A stretch of DNA of 64,000 nucleotides from Nostoc spongiaeforme FACHB-130 (lineage in GTDB: Bacteria > Cyanobacteriota > Cyanobacteriia > Cyanobacteriales > Nostocaceae), in NCBI RefSeq assembly GCF_014698475.1, contig NZ_JACJTB010000008.1, positions 92,570-156,569 of the forward strand. The letters are read 5' to 3'. Under the pieces are notes generated by a model. The model was not told the origin of the DNA. It searched no databases and saw nothing but the letters and a program-made list of their open reading frames with translations. Numbering within the stretch: position 1 is the first letter of the stretch; the number at the start of each line of letters is the position of its first letter. The position numbers and the translations under genes were made by a program. Positions 43,082 to 52,446 of the stretch are shown one piece after another.

Positions 43082-46000
43082 ATGAATAAAGTAACTTTTT
43101 ATGTAATTTTGCTGCACGGATTCTTATTAGGGATAGCAACTGCTAATGCTGAGTCGCCACGTAGTCACAAAGACACGAAAGCTGTACGTGTTAACCAGAT
43201 TGCAGAAGTTACACCTAACAAAAATAGCACAAACCCTGCCTGGAAAAAACTACCATCACCGCAAGTTTGGGTAATTAATCAAAATAAAAAAGTCGAAAAT
43301 CAGCCTTTTACGTGGGTAGTTAAGAATCTCAAACAAGCAGACAAACAGCCATTTTTAGAAGTTGGTAAACCCAGCAATCAGCCAGAAAAAAAGCCGACTT
43401 CACAGGCAAAACCAGCAACTAAAGATGATTTACAAGCCTTTGATGAAGTAGTTAAAGATACCGAAAAAAAAGAGGGACTATTCACCATCTATCGCAGTGC
43501 TAAAAAGAATAAAATTTATCTGGAAATTAAGCCAGAACAGTTAAATAATAATTTCTTAGCCACAGCCACACTTGAATCGGGAATTGGGGAACGTGGTATT
43601 TACAGTGGTATACCTTTGCAAGATTTTTTATTTTATTGGCAGAGGGTGGATGACAAATTACACTTTGTGGTGCGTAATGTTAATTTTCGCACACGGGAAG
43701 GAGATCCCCAAGCGCGATCGCTTGCCCGTTCGTTTAGCGATTCAATTCTCTACATGCTACCCATTAAAAGCATTCATCCCCAACGCAAAACTATCCTTGT
43801 TGACCTGAGTGATTTGCTACTTTCCGACTTAGCAGGATTATCTGCAAGTTTAGGTGTGACTGCCACCACAGACCAATCATACTTCGGTAATGCCAAAGCT
43901 TTTCCCCACAACATCGAAATTGAGTCGGTGTTAAATTTCTCTAGTAGTGCTAGTAGCATTCGAGATAATCAACGACTGAATTTCGCCTCTCTAGCTGATG
44001 ACCGTGGCTTTACCTTGCGTGTCCACTACAGCCTCTCACAATTACCTAATAATAATTATCGCCCACGTTTAGCAGATGAACGAGTTGGTTATTTCATCAC
44101 CGCTTACCAAGATTTAACTAAAGATAGTGGCGATCCCTTTGTGCGTTATATTAATCGCTGGAATTTAGAAAAAGCCGACCCCACAGCCGCGATTTCCCGT
44201 CCCAAAAAACCGATTGTTTTCTGGATTGATAATGCAGTTCCTTTAGAATACCGTGATGCCATTAAAGAAGGCATCTTAATGTGGAATCAAGCCTTCCTCA
44301 AAGCCGGATTTAAAGATGCCATCGAAGCCAAACAAATGCCAGATAACGCCACGTGGGACCCGGCAGATATTCGCTACAACACAATTCGCTGGATAAACAC
44401 CGTCGATGGTTATTTTGCAATGGGGCCATCCCGCGTTAACCCCCTCACAGGAGAAATTTTAGATGCAGACATTTTAGTTGATGCGAGTTTTGTGCGGGCA
44501 TTAAAAAGTGAATACCGCAAAATTGTTCAACCGAACCAAAACCAAAATCGTACATCTTTATCAGCTTGGATGCAAAATCGCTTTCTTTGCAGTGGCGACA
44601 ATTCCCAGCCCAAAGAAAATGGCTTACTCAGAAATTTATCGAAACTTGCTGGGGAATATGATTTGTGTTATGGCATGGAAGCCGCTAATCAATTTGCCTT
44701 TGGTTCTTTGGCAATGACACTGTTAAAAGATGGGACACCCAGCCAAGAACAACAAAAAGAATATATCAATCAATATTTACGGTTAATTATTGCCCACGAA
44801 GTTGGTCATACACTGGGTTTGCGCCATAACTTTCGCGGTAGTACCCTGCTACCACCCCAAGAGATGAATAATAAAGATGTCACCCACCGTAAAGGTTTGA
44901 CATCTTCGGTGATGGATTACATTCCCCCGAATATTGCACCCCAAGGCACAAAACAGGGTGATTATTTTCCCAGTGCGGTGGGGGTTTATGATGAATGGGC
45001 AATTCAATATGGTTATATCTCTACTAGGGCAAGTACTCCTATTGCCGAAAAACCATTGTTGCAGGAAATTGCCAACCAATCCTCTAAACCAGAGTTGAGT
45101 TATTCCACAGACGAGGATGTTTATGACCTCGACCCCACCGCCGATGCTTGGGACAATAGTAACAACGTGCTGGTTTATGCCCAATGGCAGTTAGATAACT
45201 CGCGGGTGATGTGGGAACGTCTCAACCGGGGTTATCCGACTGCTGGGGAAAGCTACAGCGATGTCAGCGAAAGATTTAGTACGGTGTTGGGCAATTATTT
45301 TCAGCAAATTTATTATGTGAGTAAATATATTGGCGGACAATCTTTTTACCGCATTAAAGGTGCTGATGTGGACTCTAGTAAACTGAGTGGACAAAATCGT
45401 TTACCATTTCAACCAGTCCCCGTAGAAGAACAAAGGCAAGCTTTAAAAACCCTACAAAAGTATGTGTTTGCCGAAGATGCCTTAAAATTTTCTCCAGATT
45501 TACTGAATAAACTAGCACCTTCCCGGTGGCGGCACTGGGGCAGCTATCCCCGCGTCGGACGTTTAGATTATCCGATTCATGAATTGGTTTTGTTCTTGCA
45601 GAGTGCAGTTTTGCGCGATTTACTTTCAAGCGATCGCCTCTACCGTCTCAAGGATTTGGAACTTAAAGCTCAATCGGGACAAGCACTGACTTTACCAGAG
45701 TTATTTGATACTCTCCAATCAGGAATTTGGACAGAAGTCATCACACCGAAAAAACCAGCTTTGCAAATATCCAGTATGCGACGAGGTTTGCAGAGAGAAT
45801 ACCTGGATATTTTAATTAGTATGGTGTTGCGGAAAGATAATGTCCCTGAAGATGCGCGGACTTTAGCTTGGTACAAACTCAAGCAATTAGATGAAAAACT
45901 TGCTCAAGTAAGTTCTCAAGATGAATATAGCAAAGCTCATATTCTCGAAACACGCGATCGCATTACCAAAGCCTTGAATGCACCATTGCAAGGAAATTAA
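43082..46000 (+). CDS. Secreted zinc metalloprotease, DUF5117/DUF4953 type
   Basis: 972 residues with an N-terminal signal peptide (about 1-23, ending ANA). A low-complexity basic linker (about 40-115) precedes the DUF5117-like beta-rich region (about 130-350). The metzincin-like site HEVGHTLGLRH follows with His572, Glu573, His576 and His582, then a downstream SVMDYIPPN Met-turn and an alpha-helical C-terminus. It is expected in the periplasm or outside the cell. Substrate is unknown. The next gene is an unrelated MATE transporter beyond a REP hairpin. Confidence 0.87.
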   Translation: MNKVTFYVILLHGFLLGIATANAESPRSHKDTKAVRVNQIAEVTPNKNSTNPAWKKLPSPQVWVINQNKKVENQPFTWVVKNLKQADKQPFLEVGKPSNQPEKKPTSQAKPATKDDLQAFDEVVKDTEKKEGLFTIYRSAKKNKIYLEIKPEQLNNNFLATATLESGIGERGIYSGIPLQDFLFYWQRVDDKLHFVVRNVNFRTREGDPQARSLARSFSDSILYMLPIKSIHPQRKTILVDLSDLLLSDLAGLSASLGVTATTDQSYFGNAKAFPHNIEIESVLNFSSSASSIRDNQRLNFASLADDRGFTLRVHYSLSQLPNNNYRPRLADERVGYFITAYQDLTKDSGDPFVRYINRWNLEKADPTAAISRPKKPIVFWIDNAVPLEYRDAIKEGILMWNQAFLKAGFKDAIEAKQMPDNATWDPADIRYNTIRWINTVDGYFAMGPSRVNPLTGEILDADILVDASFVRALKSEYRKIVQPNQNQNRTSLSAWMQNRFLCSGDNSQPKENGLLRNLSKLAGEYDLCYGMEAANQFAFGSLAMTLLKDGTPSQEQQKEYINQYLRLIIAHEVGHTLGLRHNFRGSTLLPPQEMNNKDVTHRKGLTSSVMDYIPPNIAPQGTKQGDYFPSAVGVYDEWAIQYGYISTRASTPIAEKPLLQEIANQSSKPELSYSTDEDVYDLDPTADAWDNSNNVLVYAQWQLDNSRVMWERLNRGYPTAGESYSDVSERFSTVLGNYFQQIYYVSKYIGGQSFYRIKGADVDSSKLSGQNRLPFQPVPVEEQRQALKTLQKYVFAEDALKFSPDLLNKLAPSRWRHWGSYPRVGRLDYPIHELVLFLQSAVLRDLLSSDRLYRLKDLELKAQSGQALTLPELFDTLQSGIWTEVITPKKPALQISSMRRGLQREYLDILISMVLRKDNVPEDARTLAWYKLKQLDEKLAQVSSQDEYSKAHILETRDRITKALNAPLQGN

Positions 46001-46031
46001 CTGGGGGCTTATCCAGGCTCGTTGTACAACA

Positions 46032-46064
46032 AGATCCCCGACTTCTCAAAGAAGTCGGGGATCT
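46032..46064. repeat. ATCCCCGACTTCT palindromic repeat, copy 3
   Basis: A 14-bp perfect stem (AGATCCCCGACTTC and complement) with a 5-nt loop, 31 bp after the protease stop. It probably doubles as a terminator. Other copies lie at 13695 and 14671. Confidence 0.85.
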
Positions 46065-46171
46065 GAGGCACTTTAATCAAGGAACATTCTTTCACCAGAA
46101 ACGATATGATATGTCATTTCTCCATGAAATAGTACAGACTGGAAGATAAATTCCAGTACAGACAACAATCT

Positions 46172-47530
46172 ATGACAATTGCGGTCTCACCCAAGTACAA
46201 CTTCCTGCCTCGCTTTTACAAACTGGCCAGCATTAGTATGCTATCTAACATGATGGTTCCCTTAGCTGGTTTGGTGGATATTGCCTTTTTGGGACATTTG
46301 GCAGATATCCGTCACTTGGCGGGAGTGATTTTAGCAACAATTATTTTTGACTACCTTTACCGGGTGTTGAAATTTCTGCGTTCTAGCGTCAATGCACTGA
46401 CTGCACAAGCTGTTGGACTGGATGACCACAAAGCTGTACTCTTGGCAGGTATACGCAGTGGCTTGATAGCCTTGGGAATTGGCTTATTAATTTTGTTGTT
46501 ACAATACCCCTTACAAAAAATTGGCTTTACGATTCTGAGCGGTTCCCCAGAAATTGAAATTGCTGGGGCTGATTATTTCCAAGCCAGAATTTGGGGAGCG
46601 CCAGCCGTATTGCTGAATTTTGTCTTTATTGGCTGGTTTATGGGGCAAGAAAAGAATAGCATCGTCCTCGCCATGTCGGTAATTGGTAACGGTGCGAATG
46701 TGGTGCTGGACTATTTGATGATTTCGCTTTGGGGTTGGGAAAGTATGGGGGCTGGACTAGCCACAGCCATTAGTCAATATTTGGCATTATTAACTGGCAT
46801 TATATATGCCTGCTTTACTATTCCCTGGCAAACCTTACCCGCCGCTTTCCAAGAAGTGTTTGATTGGGTGGCTCTCAAAGATACGGTGGCGCTGAAGAGT
46901 AATATTCTCATCCGCTTTATTGTGCTGATTTCCACTTATGCCATCTTCACCAATTTGAGTGCAGCAATGGGAACGGAAATCTTAGCCGAGAACGGTTTGC
47001 TATTACAAATTGCTTTATTAAGTCAGTTCACAGTCCAAGGTGTGGGGATGACCACTCAAACCCTGACTGGTAACTTTTATAGCAAAGGTGCAAAAGAACA
47101 AATGACTGCATTACTGACTGTTTCTGTATTGACCAGTTTAGTGATTGCTTTGGGTTTTGCTGTTGTTTCAGTGCTGTTTCCCGATACAGTGTTTGGGCTA
47201 TTAACTAATCACGCCGAAGTCAACAAACATATCAGTAATTATACAATTTGGTTGCTGCCATTGTTGGGATTAACCGCCATTGCCTTTATGTTAGAAGGTT
47301 ATTTCATTGGTTTAAAAGAAGGTGCAACCTTACGTAATTCAGTCTTAATTGCTTTTAGTTGTGGCTTTGTGCCTGTAGCGATCGCAGCTTGGTATATTCA
47401 CAATAACTCCTTACTGTGGATGTCGCTGGTAGCTTATATGGCAATTAATCTGACAGTCTTAGCAGTCCAAATACCCCGGACACTTGGTAGCCCAACACTC
47501 GAAAATCAACAACCACTACCATCTAGTTAG
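46172..47530 (+). CDS. MATE-family efflux transporter (DinF-like)
   Basis: A 452-residue membrane protein with twelve predicted helices in two halves. Features include the N-terminal SMLSNMMVPLAGLVDIAFLG and the internal GWFMGQEKNSIVL, both usual in DinF-type MATE proteins. It probably exports organic cations or metabolites using H+ or Na+ gradients. It is followed 66 bp later by the LpxB-related gene on the same strand; no functional link is evident. Confidence 0.87.
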   Translation: MTIAVSPKYNFLPRFYKLASISMLSNMMVPLAGLVDIAFLGHLADIRHLAGVILATIIFDYLYRVLKFLRSSVNALTAQAVGLDDHKAVLLAGIRSGLIALGIGLLILLLQYPLQKIGFTILSGSPEIEIAGADYFQARIWGAPAVLLNFVFIGWFMGQEKNSIVLAMSVIGNGANVVLDYLMISLWGWESMGAGLATAISQYLALLTGIIYACFTIPWQTLPAAFQEVFDWVALKDTVALKSNILIRFIVLISTYAIFTNLSAAMGTEILAENGLLLQIALLSQFTVQGVGMTTQTLTGNFYSKGAKEQMTALLTVSVLTSLVIALGFAVVSVLFPDTVFGLLTNHAEVNKHISNYTIWLLPLLGLTAIAFMLEGYFIGLKEGATLRNSVLIAFSCGFVPVAIAAWYIHNNSLLWMSLVAYMAINLTVLAVQIPRTLGSPTLENQQPLPSS

Positions 47531-47596
47531 TTGAAGTAGAGAATTGCACTCACACATACCACTAATATTTTTGCCTTTTGCCTTTTGCCATAAATC

Positions 47597-48859
47597 ATGA
47601 CTCCAGTAGATATTCTCATTCTTTCTAATGGCCCTGGAGAAGTCACAACCTGGGTGCGTCCAGTCGTCAAAGCATTACGCCAACAACTAGGAGATGACCG
47701 TTCTTTAGTCAGAATTTCTGTAGTATTATCACCTTGTCCCAATGCTAGTGGTAAAGAAGCGGCGATCGCACTATCCTATCCAGAAGTTGATCGAGTTCAG
47801 GGAGTAGAACATTTTTGGCAATTTTTACTCTGGGGAAAAACTTCTGACAATTGGGACTGGAGAACTCGCGGCGTTGTCGTTTTCCTCGGTGGGGATCAAA
47901 TTTTCCCGGTAATCATTGGTAAAAAACTCGGATATCGCACCGTAGTCTACGCCGAATGGGAAGCCCGTTGGCATAATTTAATCGACCGCTTCGGCGTAAT
48001 GAAATCACAAGTCGCCCAAAAAGTCTCCCCCAAATACGCCCATAAATTCACAGTCGTCGGCGACTTAATGCTAGAAGCCCAAAACTCCCTAATTCCCACT
48101 CTCCACTCCCCACTCCCCACTCCCCCCTCCCTCATTATCGGTATTCTCCCCGGTTCAAAAGCCGCAAAACTCACCCAAGGAGTTCCATTAACTTTAGCTA
48201 TTGCTGAATATATCTACGCCAAACTCCCCCAAACCAAGTTTATTATTCCGGTTGCACCAACTTTAGATTTACAAACCTTAGCCAGCTTTGCTGATCCTCA
48301 AAAAAATTCTTTTGTCGAAACTTTTAAATTTTCTGGCGGTTCTTTAATAATTCCAGAACAAAATTATGAGTATCCACTACTGAAAACCAACCAAGGATTA
48401 AACGTCGAACTATACCAAGAAAATCCCGCATACAGCATCTTGTCCCAATGTAGTATCTGCTTAACTACAGTCGGCGCAAACACAGCCGAACTTGGTTCTT
48501 TAGGTGTACCAATGATTGTGTTATTGCCGACTCAACAGCTTGATGCTATGCGTTCTTGGGATGGTTTACCAGGATTATTAGCAAATTTACCAGGAGTAGG
48601 GACAACATTTGCCAAATTAATTAACTGGCTATTTTTACGACGCAAGGGTTTATTAGCCTGGCCAAATATCTGGGCGCAGTCAGAAATAGTTCCCGAATTA
48701 GTAGGGAAACTCCAAGCACAAGAAGTTGGCGAAATGGTCTTAGAATTGTTAACTTATCCCGAAAAGTTACAGGAGATGCGTAACAAGCTAAGACAAGTTC
48801 GCGGCGAAAGTGGCGCAGCCGAAAAAATCGCTCAAATTGTCTGTGAGGAAATTGAATGA
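47597..48859 (+). CDS. Lipid-A-disaccharide synthase-related glycosyltransferase
   Basis: A 420-residue cyanobacterial LpxB-related protein: DILILSNGPGEVTTWVRPV at the start, VVFLGGDQIFPVIIGKKL, IIGILPGSKAAKL and CLTTVGANTAELGSLGVPM near the C-terminus. It is not a standard LpxB and its acceptor is unknown. A proline/leucine insert (PTLHSPLPTPPS) before the ILPGSK motif is encoded by a CCACTCCC repeat of the intergenic type. The ATG follows a run of CTTTTGCC repeat with no clear ribosome-binding site. Confidence 0.82.
   Translation: MTPVDILILSNGPGEVTTWVRPVVKALRQQLGDDRSLVRISVVLSPCPNASGKEAAIALSYPEVDRVQGVEHFWQFLLWGKTSDNWDWRTRGVVVFLGGDQIFPVIIGKKLGYRTVVYAEWEARWHNLIDRFGVMKSQVAQKVSPKYAHKFTVVGDLMLEAQNSLIPTLHSPLPTPPSLIIGILPGSKAAKLTQGVPLTLAIAEYIYAKLPQTKFIIPVAPTLDLQTLASFADPQKNSFVETFKFSGGSLIIPEQNYEYPLLKTNQGLNVELYQENPAYSILSQCSICLTTVGANTAELGSLGVPMIVLLPTQQLDAMRSWDGLPGLLANLPGVGTTFAKLINWLFLRRKGLLAWPNIWAQSEIVPELVGKLQAQEVGEMVLELLTYPEKLQEMRNKLRQVRGESGAAEKIAQIVCEEIE
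48092..48130. repeat. CCACTCCC tandem repeat inside LpxB-related gene
   Basis: Iterated CCACTCCC units keep the frame and add a short proline-rich loop. It is the third gene of the window with an in-frame low-complexity repeat. Confidence 0.75.
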
Positions 48860-48901
48860 AGAATTCAGGAGTCACACAATTTTGGATTTTAGATATGGTA
48901 T

Positions 48902-48968
48902 TAGAACCCGCGCAGGCGGGTTTAGTTTGTATAGCCCCAGACTTCAGTCTGAGGGCTGAAGTTAGATG
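48902..48968. repeat. AACCCGCGCAGGCGGGTTT dispersed repeat
   Basis: A palindrome AACCCGC/GCGGGTT followed by CAGACTTCAGTCTG, between convergent genes. Related GTCCACCTACGTGGAC-type elements lie at 51030-51110 and about 3460-3560. It could act as a bidirectional terminator. Confidence 0.7.
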
Positions 48969-48980
48969 CACTCTTATGAT

Positions 48981-49943
48981 TTAACTAGGAAAATTTCTTC
49001 TTCGAGAAAGTGTTTGTTTTAATATTTTTGGTATCCAGAAAAGATAATCATATACTTGTTGAGCTTGACTGTACAAAGAAAATAATTTTGTTTCACTCAA
49101 TAAAGTATATGGTTGAATTATTTGTAACAAAATTGAAAATTTATCTGTTGTTTTAGTTTGAGCTACACCACTAACATTATAAGATTGCAAATGTGGTGGT
49201 AAGCGCCAATTAATTGTATTATCTGGCTGGTGGATTACAGGCTCAACATTTCCCCGCCATGCAACTCCCATAATTTGCATAGTTTGATAAACCATTGTCT
49301 GCCAACCTTTAGCTTTCAAATAGTCTAATCCTTTGCCGACATCAGGAGCAGTCAAATCATGAAATAAAATGAGAGCATCTGCTTCGGCAAATTGTTCACA
49401 GATGATTGCATCATCAAGTGGTGCTGGCGCTTCATGATGACCATCGATAAATATTAATGACCATTTTCGTTGTAATTTATTAGCTGTTTCTGCTACTGTT
49501 TGTGGGCTATATCCGGGGATTAGATTCACCGATTCTCTCACACCTGCTTGCTTGAGTGAATCTGTCACACTTTCATAAAATAATTGTTCAGATAACATCG
49601 GATCAATGACATCTAGTTCTACTCCACCTAAAGCTAAGTGACAAGCTGACCACCCCATCCAACAACCTATTTCTAAAGCCTTTTTACCTTGAAATTTTAA
49701 AGCGGTGTTGTAGAGAATATGCGCTTCATCGCGGCTGACAAATCCCACATCAGACCGTCGCTGATCAACATACCAATTATGAGGAATATCTCGTCGTAAA
49801 TATAACCAAGAAGAATCATATTTATTTCCTAAAACCATGTTAGGAAAACATAAATCTGGCTGAACCATCTCCAGCCCTGGTGATACATAATCACCCTGGG
49901 GAAATGAAATAGATTTAATATCGTTGACCGTTATTTTGTTCAT
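48981..49943 (-). CDS. Class I SAM-dependent methyltransferase
   Basis: 320 residues. The Rossmann core (about 85-245) has the SAM motif ALEIGCWMGWSACHLA, the acidic strand end LDVIDPM and the post-I motif LIFIDGHH, in the style of Methyltransf_24/CmcI-like enzymes. The N-terminal about 80 and C-terminal about 60 residues are poorly conserved. The substrate is unknown. Isolated gene. Confidence 0.78.
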   Translation of the reverse strand: MNKITVNDIKSISFPQGDYVSPGLEMVQPDLCFPNMVLGNKYDSSWLYLRRDIPHNWYVDQRRSDVGFVSRDEAHILYNTALKFQGKKALEIGCWMGWSACHLALGGVELDVIDPMLSEQLFYESVTDSLKQAGVRESVNLIPGYSPQTVAETANKLQRKWSLIFIDGHHEAPAPLDDAIICEQFAEADALILFHDLTAPDVGKGLDYLKAKGWQTMVYQTMQIMGVAWRGNVEPVIHQPDNTINWRLPPHLQSYNVSGVAQTKTTDKFSILLQIIQPYTLLSETKLFSLYSQAQQVYDYLFWIPKILKQTLSRRRNFPS

Positions 49944-50205
49944 TTAGTATTCTCATCTCATATTTGAATTTACCCAGCTTTTACTGCTTTTAGTCGAGAA
50001 TAATTTTCTCAACTAGCATAGTTACGAGACACAATTAGGGTGCGATCGCAAAATTACTAATTCTGTCTTCCAGCCGGATGAGTGACATAGATAAATTTCC
50101 TGAGATTCCCATCAAAGTCAGAATTCTCAAGCACCAATTGAAAATACCAAATTTCCCAAATTAACGGTTCGATTTTTAAGCTTGACTAAAGAAATGAGCT
50201 AAAAA

Positions 50206-50589
50206 TTAATCTGACTGGCCATCCCGTCGCCCTAGTTCATAAATCCCAGAACCAATACAAGCCAGTATCCCCATACTAATTGCCCAACTGCGCCCTAAGC
50301 TGAGTTCTACGCCCCAGTTAAATAAAGCACCTATCCCCAAAAACGGCACAATGCTAAATAGTGAGGCGTAAAAAGCATTTTGGGATTCTCTGGCTTTACG
50401 AGTCTTTTCAAATTCCGTCTGGCTAGTGTAGAGCGATCGCTCGGCAAAGTTGAACCAACGGTTTAACTGCTCAATCACCCATTCACTACAGGGGAAAAAA
50501 CCTAAGTACAACGCTAAAGACCACAGACTAGCGCCAGCGATCGCAACGGTATCAATTTCAAACGAGAAAGGCAATATATCAGTCAACAT
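50206..50589 (-). CDS. Small conserved-looking membrane protein
   Basis: 127 residues with three hydrophobic segments (about 12-32, 75-92 and 100-120) separated by a charged helical loop containing TSQTEFEKTRKARESQNAF. I do not recognise a family. Codon use and the HIP1 site inside it match the neighbours, which supports a real gene. The ATG overlaps an unrelated open frame on the + strand that is not called. Confidence 0.6.
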   Translation of the reverse strand: MLTDILPFSFEIDTVAIAGASLWSLALYLGFFPCSEWVIEQLNRWFNFAERSLYTSQTEFEKTRKARESQNAFYASLFSIVPFLGIGALFNWGVELSLGRSWAISMGILACIGSGIYELGRRDGQSD

Positions 50590-51319
50590 GGCTTGGGTGC
50601 GTCCTGCAAATGGTCATCTTGGCCTTTTTTCAAGCTCCATCGACCTATTCAGCAATTTTAAGCATAAATGCTTGCACTATTTCAACTATCTAGGGCAGAA
50701 AGTCACCCTTCTCAGCACAAGGGAAACACTCAACCTCTATCTCCCTTGTCTCTCTAAAATTCCTGATTCTTGGGCATTACTTAAGTATATACATAAGTAT
50801 GGCTATAGTTGCCATAAATTTAAACTGCCATTTTTGATGATACTGCAACTAAGCGCATATTGTAAAAATTATATTTATCAATTAAAAAATCTGCAAAATG
50901 ATAAATTCCAACTATTTTTTTAATCGCAAAGTCTGATAACATAAACAGTGCAATTCAAGAGCTAACAGATTGAGTCTCTAAGAGGATGTTTGGAAAGTCT
51001 AAATTATTACTCACTGGGCGATTGGAAATCGCGTCCACATAGACAAAACCCACCTACGTGGGTTTGAAAACCTTGATTTTGTGCTAGTCCACCTACGTGG
51101 ACTTTGCTTGTGTAGTAGCGAATTTTATTCGCCCAATACTTTTCAAATAACCTCTAGGCAATGTTAGAAAATCAATTGTACAAAATTATGTTGTCACATG
51201 AATAGATAGTATAAAAAATACCAATTTAAAAAATCAATTTCCCTGGAATAATTAAAGGCTAGAAATAGCTAAATTTTCAAAAAATTATAGATAATACTGT
51301 GATAATAAGGAATCAAATA
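50590..51319. other. Intergenic region with dispersed palindromes
   Basis: 730 bp. Palindromes AACCCACCTACGTGGGTTT and GTCCACCTACGTGGAC lie at 51030-51110, belonging to a common cyanobacterial repeat. An open + frame through 50450-50923 has no family features and is AT-biased. The last 100 bp are the AT-rich leader of the next gene. Confidence 0.55.
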
Positions 51320-51997
51320 ATGGGTCAAAGACCAAATAAATTATTGCTTTCTGGAGCAACATTATTAGTATTGGGTTTGAGTGTTGTTGGTGTTAGCACT
51401 TTCGGGTCAAATGTCGAAACAGTTACAGCCAGAGAAGTGCAACCAAGAACAGCCGCCAGAAACAATGGTTGGTTAGCGGCTTCTTTCCCTGTAGAAAACT
51501 TTCAAGCATACACATCACCCTTTGGTTATCGCCGTTCTGCGACTGGTGGAGCGAATTGGGAATTTCACGGAGGCTTAGATATAGCCGCACCACAAGGCAG
51601 TTATATTCGGAATTGGTGGGTAGGTAAAGTAGTAAAAGTAGGCGATCGCACCGCTTGTGGGACTCACATCGTTATAAAATCTGGTGAGTGGGAACATACC
51701 TACTGTCATCTAGAAGGCCATGTCGAAACTGCTGATGGTCGTCGCTATTTAATAGATAGGGCTGGCGGAATTTTAATTTGGGAAGGTCAAGTCATTCCCA
51801 CCGGAGTCAGAATTGGTCGTGTAGGGATGACAGGACGCACCACCGGGCCGCACCTCCACTGGGGTTTGAAATATGCCAATAACTATGTAGATCCTGCATT
51901 GGTGCTAAGAGAAATGTTTACTCAGCAACAAATTGCCAGCAGAGAATCAAGAATCGTCATTCAAGAGTCCAAAAATCAGCGCGACTCTGGTTATTAA
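51320..51997 (+). CDS. M23-family peptidase (LytM-like)
   Basis: 225 residues from the ATG at 51320, preferred to a GTG 21 bases upstream because AAGGAA lies at proper spacing before it. The N-terminal signal or anchor helix is at about 8-30. The M23 domain (about 75-205) has the zinc motif HGGLDIAAP and the closing HLHWGLK. An internal SAM-like charged loop (HVETADGRRYLIDRAGG) is an insertion relative to minimal LytM domains. It probably trims peptidoglycan in the periplasm. Confidence 0.85.
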   Translation: MGQRPNKLLLSGATLLVLGLSVVGVSTFGSNVETVTAREVQPRTAARNNGWLAASFPVENFQAYTSPFGYRRSATGGANWEFHGGLDIAAPQGSYIRNWWVGKVVKVGDRTACGTHIVIKSGEWEHTYCHLEGHVETADGRRYLIDRAGGILIWEGQVIPTGVRIGRVGMTGRTTGPHLHWGLKYANNYVDPALVLREMFTQQQIASRESRIVIQESKNQRDSGY

Positions 51998-52092
51998 AAG
52001 ACTTTTGAGAATTGGCGATGCGATCGCTCTTGCTGTATCAGTGTAAGGGAAACAGTGGGTGCGATCGCATCATCACATATTTTGAAACTAAT

Positions 52093-52401
52093 TCAATTCT
52101 GAATTCCATCTCCTGACTCCTGAATTCTGTTTAATAATTTATTTATCTCTCTTTGGCTTTTCTTAAGCATTACAAATTGATAGTAAACAAAACTTAATAA
52201 TACAGAAATTATTGTAAACAAAAGTGATGCAAATTGATGGGCAGAATGTATTAAATCCAGGGATAATACTAAAAACGTAAGAGCAAAAAGAATCATTAAT
52301 TTTGACAGAGCATAGATGAGAAAAGCTGCTGCGACTTCAGGGGAGAATTCACGAATGAAGACTCCGGACGAATCAACCTGAAGGTGATTTTGTGGCAGCA
52401 A
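52093..52401 (-). CDS. Small two-helix membrane protein
   Basis: 102 residues with two strong hydrophobic segments (about 22-48 and 55-75) and a charged C-terminal helix (KKSQREINKLLNRIQESG). I know no family for it. It is divergent from glgP with a 45-bp gap, which leaves little room for two promoters. A plausible gene but without independent support. Confidence 0.45.
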   Translation of the reverse strand: MLPQNHLQVDSSGVFIREFSPEVAAAFLIYALSKLMILFALTFLVLSLDLIHSAHQFASLLFTIISVLLSFVYYQFVMLKKSQREINKLLNRIQESGDGIQN

Positions 52402-52446
52402 ATGATAGATGAAATCGCAAAAAGTTAACAGAGAGTTTAGACTTGT

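Noticed and set aside
50450..50923. 157-codon + strand open frame
   Set aside because: Its first third is the antisense of the 50206-50589 gene and the rest is AT-rich with no recognisable features.
51299..51319. GTG start of the M23 peptidase gene
   Set aside because: The ATG at 51320 has a proper AAGGAA ribosome-binding site; the GTG does not.
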